From Latilactobacillus fuchuensis DSM 14340 = JCM 11249 (lineage in GTDB: Bacteria; Bacillota; Bacilli; Lactobacillales; Lactobacillaceae), in the NCBI RefSeq assembly GCF_000615805.1, contig NZ_BAMJ01000012.1:1-57332 (forward strand): 57,332 nt of DNA, in the 5' to 3' direction. Positions within the stretch are counted from its first letter, which is position 1, and every line of letters starts with the position of its first letter. Under the pieces are notes generated by a model. That model had not been told where the DNA came from, ran no database searches, and saw nothing but the letters and a program-made list of their open reading frames with translations. Below, in pieces: positions 9,169 through 17,840 of this stretch. The position numbers were made by a program, and so were the translations under genes.

Positions 9169-9957
9169 ATGCAATATTTAATTCAATATCGGCAGTCACA
9201 ACTGCTTAAAATCAGTACAATCGTTGTGCTTGCAGTTTTGATGCTCAATCGATCTGTGAGCTTTGCGCTATTCTTATTAGTCGGTTTAGTGTTGCAATGG
9301 CTATTTAATGTGCGGCGCGCTTGGGGGCTTTATACACCAATCGTGACGGGCTGTTTATTGGTGTTACTGCCCCGAACGGACGCGCTGGATAATTATACGG
9401 TGTTACCAATATTATTATTAGTACTTGTGCTCGCGAGTTTGTTTGAAGGGGGCTTATACCTCTGGCGCCGCGTTCAAACCAATCAATTTGCCCAACAGAT
9501 TAATCAATCCGGTCAAACCAAACAATTAATGATTAGTGATCGGTTATTGAAGGAAAGCGGCTTAACGGATGAGGAACGTTCATTCTTTAAACGCGAAATT
9601 AAGAAATCCTATGAACAACTGACTTACCTTAAAAAGGTGCAAGTGCGGGCGGGCGAATACAGTCCAACTGCCGCGGAAGATATTCGGATCATCAATTTGA
9701 TTTTTAATGAATTATTGGGCGCACCGCGACAAATTTTGAACGTTTCAGAATTTTTATACGATCATTTACCGCAGTATGTGCGGTTGACGCGTAGTATTCT
9801 GAGTTTAAGCAATAATGCGATTCAAACCGAGGAGGACCAGCAACAGTTTGAACAGGCGCAAACCGTCATTGCGACGTTATCAGGCGCATTTGAACAAGAT
9901 TATCTGAAGGTCACAGAAGATGAACGGAAGACTTTAAAACGACAAATTAACAGCTAG
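9169..9957 (+). CDS. xpaC: XpaC family protein
   Basis: 262 residues. The N-terminus carries about four membrane helices (18-32, 34-48, 55-68, 78-95). A soluble helical domain from about 110 contains the XpaC pattern LTDEERSFFKREIKKSYEQL and LGAPRQILNVSEFLYDHLPQYVRL. XpaC was named from X-phosphate hydrolysis in Bacillus, but its real function is unsettled; it is generally found beside telA in envelope-stress operons, as here. The stop is followed 7 nt later by a structured repeat that ends in a U-run. Confidence 0.85.
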   Translation: MQYLIQYRQSQLLKISTIVVLAVLMLNRSVSFALFLLVGLVLQWLFNVRRAWGLYTPIVTGCLLVLLPRTDALDNYTVLPILLLVLVLASLFEGGLYLWRRVQTNQFAQQINQSGQTKQLMISDRLLKESGLTDEERSFFKREIKKSYEQLTYLKKVQVRAGEYSPTAAEDIRIINLIFNELLGAPRQILNVSEFLYDHLPQYVRLTRSILSLSNNAIQTEEDQQQFEQAQTVIATLSGAFEQDYLKVTEDERKTLKRQINS

Positions 9958-9964
9958 AAAAACA

Positions 9965-10138
9965 AGCTGTGACAGAACTCGGGTATCAATTGAGTATCAA
10001 GTTGAAAAATCGCCTATCCCGAACTAAGGATAGACGATTTTTTGATTTGAACGGAAATTGATGAGTTCTGGCGCGCGTCAAAAAATAATATTCGTTTAGT
10101 AGCAGAATACGACGACTTATACCACAGCTCATTTTTTT
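9965..10138 (+). repeat. Structured 3' UTR repeat, family 2, copy 1 (with terminator)
   Basis: About 170 bp right after xpaC, matched by a second copy at 56404-56572. Outer arms AGCTGTG (9965-9971) and CACAGCT (10123-10129) close the element and T7 follows. Inside, a hairpin with loop CGAACT has arms that differ from copy 2 but still pair. Strictly shared blocks include TTGAACGGAAATTGATGA and CTGGCGCGCGTCAAAAAA and GACTTATACCACAG. Reads as a structured RNA that ends the mRNA. The U-run overlaps the stop codon of the convergent GH125 gene. Confidence 0.75.
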
Positions 10139-11429
10139 ATGCTTTTGCTTTTAAAGCGAGATAATGGAAAACCAGTTGGCAATACGTCATGTTGGCCCAT
10201 GAGAACCATTCACGCGTGTATTGCGCGGGATTATCGACATGGACACCTTCGTGACATTGCAAGGTCCCATTGTCAGTCGCGGCGATTAAGTCGATCTGAG
10301 CGGTGACGGCCGCTAAATTAGTGGTCGTTAACCCAACCATCGCTAATGCAATTGGCCAGACGTGGTGTGGCGGCGTATGCGGACTACCGATTCCCGCCAA
10401 GAATTGACCGGCATAGAAGTAAGGATTAGCCGGACTTAAAATAAAGCCTCGTGTTTGCTGATAAAGCGGTTCGTCAATTGAACAATAACCTAGAAAGGGT
10501 GCGGAAAGCAGGCTTGGGACGTTGGCATCGTCCATTAAATTGACGTGGCCTAAGCCATCAACTTCATAGGCCCAGATTGGGTCAGCGGTTGGCGTTGGAC
10601 GGACCACTGCGAAATCGGCAATCCCTGTTTCGATTTGTTCTTTTAAAGTCGTCATTGCACCGACTAATTCAGGCTGATCGATGTTTTCAGCGCCAATCAG
10701 GGCCAATAATTCGGTGATGACTACGACGATATACATATTGCCAGGGACTAAATAACCGTATTGGCAAGCGTCATCACTTGGTCGAAAACCACTCCAAACC
10801 ATTCCGGTGTACCCAATAGGCGCGCCATGACCTTCGTGACTTAAAGTGTCGGATGGCGGACAATCAGGTCGGTTGAAGACGTAATCGGAAGTCTCATGGT
10901 GTTGTTCGCGAATGAACGTTGCCATAATCAGAGCAACGGTTTGCCAGAATTCAGGGGTTAAATGCTCAGTCGTGCCACTGGTTTGATATAACTGAGCGGC
11001 TAAATGAAGTGGTGCGCAGAGTGAATCAATTTCGAATTTACGTTCCCAGACTAAATCAGAAATCGGAATATTTGAACTATCCGTCGTATAGTGGGCCCCA
11101 GAAGCGGTCTGATTAAACGCATTAGCGTAAGGATCATGTCGGACATAGGCCAGTTGCTGATTCAAAACACCTTGAATTAACGTTTTAACTTGCGGCACCG
11201 TCTGGATCAATTGGAGATAGGGTAGTACTTGGAAGGTTGAATCGCGGAGCCACATGGCTGGAATATCGCCCGTTGCGACGAAAATATCGGTCGTATTTTG
11301 TGGTGTGACGGTGTGCGTGACCGTGTCGATTAAGGCGTTTTTAAATAATTCAGTTGCTTTATTAGAATGCAGTTGCACTTGATCGGCTGCCTGTTGAATC
11401 TCAGCAATTAACTGTGCTTGGTTAAACAT
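10137..11429 (-). CDS. GH125 exo-alpha-1,6-mannosidase
   Basis: 430 residues from ATG 11429 behind AGGAGG; an upstream in-frame extension overlaps the GH38 gene and lacks a ribosome site. The start of the catalytic domain shows the GH125 signature ATGDIPAMWLRDSTFQV, and further family blocks are YEVDGLGHVNLMDDANVPSL, RGFILSPANPYFY and HEGVHVDNPAQYTREWFSWANM. GH125 enzymes are metal-independent inverting mannosidases that remove alpha-1,6-mannose from N-glycan or mannan fragments. No signal peptide, so it acts on imported oligosaccharide. It follows the GH38 gene with an 11-nt gap. Confidence 0.92.
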   Translation of the reverse strand: MFNQAQLIAEIQQAADQVQLHSNKATELFKNALIDTVTHTVTPQNTTDIFVATGDIPAMWLRDSTFQVLPYLQLIQTVPQVKTLIQGVLNQQLAYVRHDPYANAFNQTASGAHYTTDSSNIPISDLVWERKFEIDSLCAPLHLAAQLYQTSGTTEHLTPEFWQTVALIMATFIREQHHETSDYVFNRPDCPPSDTLSHEGHGAPIGYTGMVWSGFRPSDDACQYGYLVPGNMYIVVVITELLALIGAENIDQPELVGAMTTLKEQIETGIADFAVVRPTPTADPIWAYEVDGLGHVNLMDDANVPSLLSAPFLGYCSIDEPLYQQTRGFILSPANPYFYAGQFLAGIGSPHTPPHHVWPIALAMVGLTTTNLAAVTAQIDLIAATDNGTLQCHEGVHVDNPAQYTREWFSWANMTYCQLVFHYLALKAKA

Positions 11430-11439
11430 AATGTTCCTC

Positions 11440-14072
11440 CTAAGCTCGGGGTTGAATGGGATAGATGCCGTAGGTCCGAATTTCACCGGGGCCAAAAGTA
11501 GTTAAATCGTAATCCGACGGACTAGTGGCTAATGTGGCTTGGACTTGCCCGCGTAAATCGAGTTCAGCAATGCGGCAATTTTGGTGTAATTCAAGGCTAC
11601 CAGGTAACGTGATGGCTTGGTCCGTCGGATTATACAAGCGTAATTCAAAACCAGTGCCGTCAATGGTTTGCATGAAACTACTAAACGTCACTTGGAGATC
11701 ATTGACTGCGAGGATTGGTGCGTGCTTAATCGCCGTTGCAGTTGGATTCATCATGAAATATTGAAGTGGCGTTGTAAAACGATTGATCGTTTGATTTTGA
11801 TAGGCTAAGTCGGATTGACTCAACAACAAATGTGCTTGTTGAAGCGCGGTTGGTTGAAAGTCAGGTGTGACAACTAGCGCGCCACCAAAGGTTAATTGAC
11901 CGGTCAGTTGGCTATCCGGTGTCGCAACGACTTTAGTTTGTAAACCAGAAGCGTCAGATGGCCGCCGTTTTAAATCTGGGCGACCGAGATAACCGACCCC
12001 CCGGAAGAGCGTGATCGCTAATTGATCGAATTGGTCGCCAATTAATTGGAAATCTTTCATCCCGTTAGTTAAGAATGACCAACTGATTTCCTGATTGTGC
12101 GTGTTGGCAAAATGAATCATCGGGCGCATGCTAGTTGGTTCTTCGTGATATCCGATTGCTTGCCAATCTTTCAAATGTGGATCTTCAACGGGACGCTGAA
12201 TCGTCCAAATGGGGTGTCAGCAAACGAATCCGTCGCTTGAATGCCGGTGTGTAGCACTAGACGCATCCGGTGATCGAGCACTTGATTATCAAGCGTCAGA
12301 TTGAAGCCGATGCTTTCAGAATCTTGCTTCAGAACTAATTCGAGTTGATAAGCGACTTGACCGGACCGCAATTGTTGTTGGCGTTCAGCTAAATTAGCGG
12401 GTAATTGCCAAGTGCCATTTAAGCGTAGTCGACTAATCAGTTGGCCTTGTTCGAAGTGGCTGTGGTCTGCTTGTGTGAAATCAAGCGTCAGTAGCCAATC
12501 GGTAAAAGCGGGTGAAAAGTCGTAAGTATCGCCTTCATCACCACCATCTTCTAAGGTTAAGAAGTTGTCATAACGTTGATTAGTGGCTTTTACCAACAAT
12601 TCCAATTGACCGTCAGTTGCGCTGATGGCATAAAAGCGATTATCAATCGTGTCGGTTGTCTTTAGAACGGGCATCGTAGCGGTTGAAGTCGGTTGGAGTT
12701 GATAACCACACCAATCAGTGGCGCCAATCTTAGTTTGAAGCGCAATTTTAGTCACGTAGTAGTAGTCATCCGTCATTTCAGCCGGATTGCGGCGTAAGGT
12801 GGCGGCATTTTCTTGTTCCTGTGAGAGCACTTCGAATGCAACCAGCTGACCGGTTAAGTCACAGACGTTAAAATGAGCGGTCTTAGTTGAAACGGTCAAT
12901 TCACGGACTTCATTAATCGCCATTGGCAGTGGATTCCAAGCGAATAAATCAATCGGTTGATCGTTATTGATGGAAATACTGAGCTTGCGTAATAGGTAGT
13001 CTTTTAATGAATAAGCAAGTTGGTGCGCAGTTACCCCACGTTGATAAATATCCTGATTGGTCTTGTCACTGTTACAGCCACCAGAACTATCATGGGCTTG
13101 ACCACGGGCGATGGTTTGCCAAATTTCATCGATTAAACCTTGTTTGCTCTCAATCCCTTGATGGGCAGCAAGCGCCATTAACGGTTCGATTTGATAAGTC
13201 ATCTCACGTTCTAATTGGTCGTATAATTGTTTTAAATCGTAACGGGATGAATAAATCCCGCGGTGAATTTTTGAATCAGAAGGATCGATAAATTCACCCG
13301 AAAAAGCGGGTAGATTAGTTTCTTGCGCCAAAGCGTCGAAGAAGGCGGGATAGTTACTCTCAATAATTGAATCGTTGGTATCGATGGCGTCGTTGGCTTG
13401 GTTTAAACGCGTTTTGAGATTGAAATCAATCGCGCGTTGATCACCGCCGACGGGGAGTACTTGGTTGGTGGCCGTTGTATGGGTAGCAATCCGCGTTAAT
13501 AGCGCAGGAACGTCATCTTTTTCGATTAAGTCGACACCAGCGTAGTAACCATTTTTAATGTTGGCCGCAATCACTTGGGAACCATCATTACTGTCCCAAT
13601 AGAAGTAACGCGCATCGTTATCGCTCGGGAAGCCACGCCAGAAAACGGTGCTGTTGATGCCTACGCCGTTATAAATTTTCGGCATATCTTGACCCTGACC
13701 GAAAGAATCGGGTAAGTAACCGACTTTCATGACGCCACCGAGGGCATCACCAAGGCGCATGCCGAGTTTTAGGTTCCGGACGATTGATTCACCAGAAGTC
13801 ACCATTTCATCGATTTGCGTGTACCACGGACCGATAAATAGGCGCCCCGCTGTTACGAATTGGCGAAGTACGGATTCCTTTTCTGGAAAAGCAGTTAAAT
13901 AATCATCAATGATCGATAATTGACCATCTAATAAATAATAATCAAGTTGATTGTCAGTTAGTGCTGCGAAAACATCGTCCATGTGAAAGGCGAATTGAAC
14001 GCGCGCTTCTTGACGGGTAAAGTACCATTCAAAATCCCAATGGGTATGCGCAATTGCGTGAATTTTAGTCAA
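11440..14072 (-). pseudogene. GH38 alpha-mannosidase, single frameshift
   Basis: Two frames join into one 877-residue GH38 enzyme. The first (TTG 14072 behind AAGGAG) contains the zinc ligands in AHTHWDFEWY, the nucleophile region GYLPDSFGQ and the zinc His in GQAHDSSGGCNSD. It leaves frame after DTPFG; adding one base at 12204 (T to TT on the plus strand) restores GTIQRPVEDPHLKDWQ and joins the second frame, which ends ...GIYPIQPRA. GH38 enzymes are retaining, Zn-dependent alpha-mannosidases acting on imported manno-oligosaccharides. Probably an assembly indel, as the neighbours are intact. Confidence 0.88.
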
Positions 14073-14108
14073 TTTAAAACACTCCTTCTCTCAATGCAAT
14101 TAAAACAA

Positions 14109-15446
14109 TTATGCAGCTAATGCCTTAGCCGCTTCAGCACGTTCGTGACGTTGGTTTAGAATCACGAATGGTGCGTATAAGAAGACGTCTAAAATAACGA
14201 GCACTAAGGTTAAGATGACCGGGCTAAAGTGAAAGGCGCCAAGGACCCAAGTACTGATGAAAATCGGTTCATTCCCAGAATTTAAAACGACGAGTGGAAC
14301 AACCCAACCGATAGAAGTCACAACGTAGGCAATGACGGCATTCGTAATAGGGACGATAATCCAAGGAATGAACATTAATGGATTTAAGACGATTGGTAAC
14401 CCGAAGATGACGGGTTCGTTAATCCCGAAACAGCCTGGGACTAGTGCGAGTTTGGCGACTTCTCGTTCTTTTTCACCTTTGTGGGTGAAAATTAACATCG
14501 CGATGATTAAGCCGAAGGTGGCGCCTGAACCACCAATCATAGCGTAAACGTTGGTCATTGTATTAGGCGCAATTGAAATATCAGCGAAACTTTGTGTTTT
14601 TGCAAATTGGGCAACGTCTTGTAAGAATAATGGTAACCAGAAAGCTGAAACCACGCCCCAAACAATATTGAAGCCGTGTAAACCGAGGAACCAGAGAATT
14701 TGTTCTAATAGAATAACGATAATAATGGCTGGAAGACCAGTGCCGACCGTTAACATTGGTTTGATCAACACTTCAGAAATCATTTGGATTAATGACACAT
14801 AACCTAATGATTGAATGATAATTCGGATGACCCCGAAAACCAAGAGGACTTCAGAAATGGGAATTAATGAGAAAAATGAATCGAAAACGTTTTGGGGGAC
14901 GTTACCTGGCATTTTAATCGTGAACTTACTACGAGCAAAGCGTGCGAATAAGGAAACGGCAATCATCCCAACAATTAGCGCCGTAAACATACCTTCATAA
15001 CTGAAAAACGAAGTCGCGAAACCTTCAATGACTTTGGCCTTACTGTCTAAGTAATTAATATTATTAGGCACCATGATGAAGTAGGCAGCCAGTGCTAATA
15101 ATGTGGCAATAAAAGGATTCATGCTGTCATTGCGTTTATCTTTTTTTAATTCAGTTGCGTAAGAATAAGCGGATGACAAGACGACGATTAAAGCGACAAT
15201 GCCAAGGGTTGCGGTACCAAGATAACCAAATAGATTACTGGTATTCGTTAACCAAACGTTGTGAATATCCTTGGCTTTGATTAAAGCATCAATCTGCATT
15301 TTAATCAGATTAGAGAATGAACCAACAACCGTAAATGGGATGGTTCGAACGAAGGCATTTTTAACGGCTTGTAAAATGGTATTTTGTTCCACCCAAGCAG
15401 AAACCTTCAAAAGGGGTTCTTGTAGCTTATCGACATTAAATTTCAT
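14109..15446 (-). CDS. PTS transporter EIIC, Lac/cellobiose family
   Basis: 445 residues from ATG 15446 (MKFNVDKLQEPLL) behind AAGGAG; a longer upstream reading would include the cre site and promoter. About ten membrane helices. The substrate-phosphorylation region carries the family motif GCFGINEPVIFGLPIVLNP near 340-360, and NSGNEPIFISTW follows. EIIC imports a sugar with phosphorylation by EIIA/EIIB, which are not encoded in this locus and must come from elsewhere. With GH38 and GH125 downstream in the same operon, the cargo is probably a small alpha-mannoside. Confidence 0.9.
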   Translation of the reverse strand: MKFNVDKLQEPLLKVSAWVEQNTILQAVKNAFVRTIPFTVVGSFSNLIKMQIDALIKAKDIHNVWLTNTSNLFGYLGTATLGIVALIVVLSSAYSYATELKKDKRNDSMNPFIATLLALAAYFIMVPNNINYLDSKAKVIEGFATSFFSYEGMFTALIVGMIAVSLFARFARSKFTIKMPGNVPQNVFDSFFSLIPISEVLLVFGVIRIIIQSLGYVSLIQMISEVLIKPMLTVGTGLPAIIIVILLEQILWFLGLHGFNIVWGVVSAFWLPLFLQDVAQFAKTQSFADISIAPNTMTNVYAMIGGSGATFGLIIAMLIFTHKGEKEREVAKLALVPGCFGINEPVIFGLPIVLNPLMFIPWIIVPITNAVIAYVVTSIGWVVPLVVLNSGNEPIFISTWVLGAFHFSPVILTLVLVILDVFLYAPFVILNQRHERAEAAKALAA

Positions 15447-15469
15447 AATAACAACTCCTTGTTTGTTTT

Positions 15470-15483
15470 GAGAAGCGCTTTCA
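15470..15483 (-). promoter_or_regulatory. Catabolite response element (cre)
   Basis: Minus-strand TGAAAGCGCTTCTC matches 12 of 14 bases of the palindromic cre TGAAAGCGCTTTCA. It lies between the EIIC promoter and ribosome site, where CcpA would block transcription when glucose is present. Confidence 0.7.
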
Positions 15484-15492
15484 ACAAACCTA

Positions 15493-15520
15493 ATTATAGT
15501 CAAAAAAATATATTTGTAAA
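15493..15520 (-). promoter_or_regulatory. Promoter of the mannoside operon
   Basis: Minus strand: TTTACA (15520-15515), 16-base spacer, TATAAT (15498-15493). The cre lies just downstream and the GntR-type palindrome just upstream. Confidence 0.65.
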
Positions 15521-15527
15521 CACTTTA

Positions 15528-15549
15528 TTTGTATATAGATATATACAAA
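15528..15549. promoter_or_regulatory. Probable GntR operator palindrome
   Basis: TTTGTATAT at 15528-15536 and ATATACAAA at 15541-15549 are exact reverse complements around AGAT. The site lies between the EIIC promoter and the divergent GntR gene; a related half-site, ATATACAAA, recurs near 15573. AT-rich GTNTATAC-like palindromes are usual for HutC-type GntR repressors. Confidence 0.6.
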
Positions 15550-15602
15550 TTATAAAATAAGCGTTAAAATGAATATACAAATTAACTAAACGAGGTAGAC
15601 AA

Positions 15603-16322
15603 ATGTATCGCTATCGAGAAATTTATTCAGATATTAAGCGGGATATATTAACCAATCATTATCGGGCCGGTACTTTGTTGCCGACGCAAGAAATTTTAAC
15701 CGAAAAATATGCGGTTTCAAGATTAACTTTAAAAAAAGCACTCAATTTATTAGCGGATGAAGGTTTGATTTCAAGTAAACAGGGTTCAGGGACTTATGTT
15801 CGACCTAGAATGGATAACCAAACAGGTGAGTTATTACCATTGGATATTCCGATTGGGGTCACTTATTCACATCGTGATCAGAAGATTAGCAGCCAGGTGC
15901 TGTATTTTAACGCGCGCCTCCCGAACGCTAAAGAACAACAGAACTTACAGATTGAAGCGAGCCAACCGGTTTACGAAATCAAACGAGTCCGGCTAGTCAA
16001 TGACCAGAAATATAGCTACGAACATACGATTATGCCTGTGACGATTGCGCCGTTGGATGAAACGATTCTACAAGGTTCGGTGTACGATTATTTAGGGACC
16101 TACGCCAAGATTCAACTGACCGATGCCCGCCGAGTGGTTTATGCGGAAGGCGCTGATCAAGAAACGGCTTCAGCGCTCGACCTTGCAGTGGGCGCGCCCA
16201 CTTTTGCGATTGAACAAATTGCTTATGATCAAAAAGGCCGGGCGTTTGAATATTCAGTTTCTCGGTTTACCAGTGAACGTAGTAAGTTTGTCTTAGATAT
16301 TCATTTGAACCGTTTATATTAA
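15603..16322 (+). CDS. GntR/HutC family regulator of the mannoside operon
   Basis: 239 residues. N-terminal winged helix (1-70) with the GntR pattern LLPTQEILTEKYAVSRLTLKKAL and wing SKQGSGTYV; C-terminal UTRA effector domain (about 85-238), which in this subfamily binds sugar phosphates. Divergent from the PTS-mannosidase operon with a palindrome between them, so it most likely represses that operon until the imported phosphorylated mannoside appears. Confidence 0.92.
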   Translation: MYRYREIYSDIKRDILTNHYRAGTLLPTQEILTEKYAVSRLTLKKALNLLADEGLISSKQGSGTYVRPRMDNQTGELLPLDIPIGVTYSHRDQKISSQVLYFNARLPNAKEQQNLQIEASQPVYEIKRVRLVNDQKYSYEHTIMPVTIAPLDETILQGSVYDYLGTYAKIQLTDARRVVYAEGADQETASALDLAVGAPTFAIEQIAYDQKGRAFEYSVSRFTSERSKFVLDIHLNRLY

Positions 16323-16363
16323 AAAAATGACCATCCGCAAAACTTGGCGGATGGTCATTTTTT
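16322..16363. terminator. Bidirectional terminator
   Basis: Arms 16322-16338 and 16347-16363 (AAAAAATGACCATCCGC and its complement) with an 8-base loop; A6 and T6 tails serve both the GntR gene (+) and the PEBP gene (-). Confidence 0.9.
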
Positions 16364-16874
16364 AATGTTTAAACTGTTTGTATTGCGCTTCGAGGATTGA
16401 ACTATCGAGAATGTGGCCTTTGATGGCGTCGGTTAATTGGTTGAGATAAAAGCCATCGGTTAATGCTAAAGTTGTGTCTAGCGCGTAAACTTTGAGTGTA
16501 TAGTTATGATCACGATTCGGCGGCGTCATGCCACCGTAATGGGCGGATAATTCGGCTGGCTGATGATCAGTCACGGGGCTGTGCCAAGTGTTGACCCCTT
16601 GCACGAAATCGGTCGCTTGTTGGCTCGTATTTTCAAGCACATCGGTCGTGGTTAAATTAGCGAGCGTCCAATGAATCCACGGGAAACCTTGGGTGACTTC
16701 GTAGGCATCTAAATCATAAAAAATCGCCGCAAAACTAACAGTGTCAGTGGGCGCTTCGTGAATCGTAAACGGAATCGAATAGGTCGGCATGCCGTTTTCA
16801 TTAATTAAGTCGCCATTGCCACCATAAATGGGCTTATAATAGCCATTTTCAATACCAGTACTCGTTATTTTCAT
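16362..16874 (-). CDS. YbhB/YbcL family (PEBP-like) protein
   Basis: 170 residues from ATG 16874 behind GAGG; the frame extends further upstream into the next gene but homology starts at MKITSTGIENGYYKP. Family motifs of the phosphatidylethanolamine-binding fold are present: DLDAYEVTQGFPWIHWTLANL and HYGGMTPPNRDHNYTLKVYALD. Bacterial members are cytosolic or periplasmic proteins of uncertain ligand. It follows the hypothetical gene upstream with a 19-nt gap, so the two form an operon. Confidence 0.88.
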   Translation of the reverse strand: MKITSTGIENGYYKPIYGGNGDLINENGMPTYSIPFTIHEAPTDTVSFAAIFYDLDAYEVTQGFPWIHWTLANLTTTDVLENTSQQATDFVQGVNTWHSPVTDHQPAELSAHYGGMTPPNRDHNYTLKVYALDTTLALTDGFYLNQLTDAIKGHILDSSILEAQYKQFKH

Positions 16875-16893
16875 CGTTGTAACCTCATTCTGA

Positions 16894-17679
16894 TTAAATT
16901 TTAGTCCAATCGTCAATCGAACGACCATCGTTATCGAGGAGTTCCAGCCAACTATTGGTGCCACCAAAATACAAAAAGAGCCCTAATTCGTTGACACTTT
17001 TGAAAATAATGTCAGTCGTGGTCTGGTAGTTTTGAATAGCATCGGCGTATTCGGTCCGTAATTGGGTGCCCATCTTAGCGGCAAAGCCAAGTGATCCGTC
17101 TTTATTCAAAGGGACTTCTGGCATTAAATGGGCACCGGCTTGTAATAATAGTTCATTGCGCTTTTGCCAAATGGCGGTGCCGGTTGCTTGGCGGGTATTA
17201 ATCTGAAAAGGAATCTCACTAACGGCCTTCGTCCAACGATGGCGGGTCTTAGCCGGTGCTTTGGTTGGCTTTGCGTCTGCCGGTTGTTGAACACTTATTC
17301 CAAAACGGGTCAGGATCAGTAATATTTGGGCCATTACTGGTTGTAAACTGGCGCGATAATTGCTCGGAATTTGAACGACAGGTTGTGTCGTGATTAAATG
17401 GGGCAGTTCTTCGGTTAATAATTGAGCGAGTAGCGTAAGTTGTTCGGTCCAATCCGGATCAGTAAAAGTGATTAGTGTTTGTTGTTCGGTGAGTACTGGT
17501 AGCGGATTTGAACTAGTCAGTACCCCAATGTTAGTCAGTCGTTGGTGAGTTGCGATGAGCCATAAACCATTTGCCAGTGACTGGCTTGCGGGTAGTTTCG
17601 CCGCAATTGTGATGAGCGATTGTTGGTTGTAGTGAATTTCAGTCTGGTCAGGGGACAAGGTAACTTCTAAATTAAGCAT
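16894..17679 (-). CDS. Hypothetical protein
   Basis: 261 residues from ATG 17679, spaced 9 nt from GAGGAGG. Soluble, no signal peptide or membrane helix. The N-terminal half is beta/alpha with conservative hydrophobic spacing; a Lys/Pro/Ala linker (ADAKPTKAPAKTRHR) at about 145-160 separates a C-terminal domain ending in NELGLFLYFGGTNSWLELLDNDGRSIDDW. I do not recognise the family. Co-transcribed with the PEBP gene. Confidence 0.7.
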   Translation of the reverse strand: MLNLEVTLSPDQTEIHYNQQSLITIAAKLPASQSLANGLWLIATHQRLTNIGVLTSSNPLPVLTEQQTLITFTDPDWTEQLTLLAQLLTEELPHLITTQPVVQIPSNYRASLQPVMAQILLILTRFGISVQQPADAKPTKAPAKTRHRWTKAVSEIPFQINTRQATGTAIWQKRNELLLQAGAHLMPEVPLNKDGSLGFAAKMGTQLRTEYADAIQNYQTTTDIIFKSVNELGLFLYFGGTNSWLELLDNDGRSIDDWTKI

Positions 17680-17840
17680 TATCGTGAACCTCCTCAAGAG
17701 AATATACTTCCATTAAACACTAATTAAACCGGACTGTCAGCTACGGACCATTAATTTGAACAATTATCGGATCAGTTCGTTTAAGAACCCCATTTTTTGG
17801 TATGATAGGAGTAGCGATTGATGAGGAACTAGGAGAAAAT

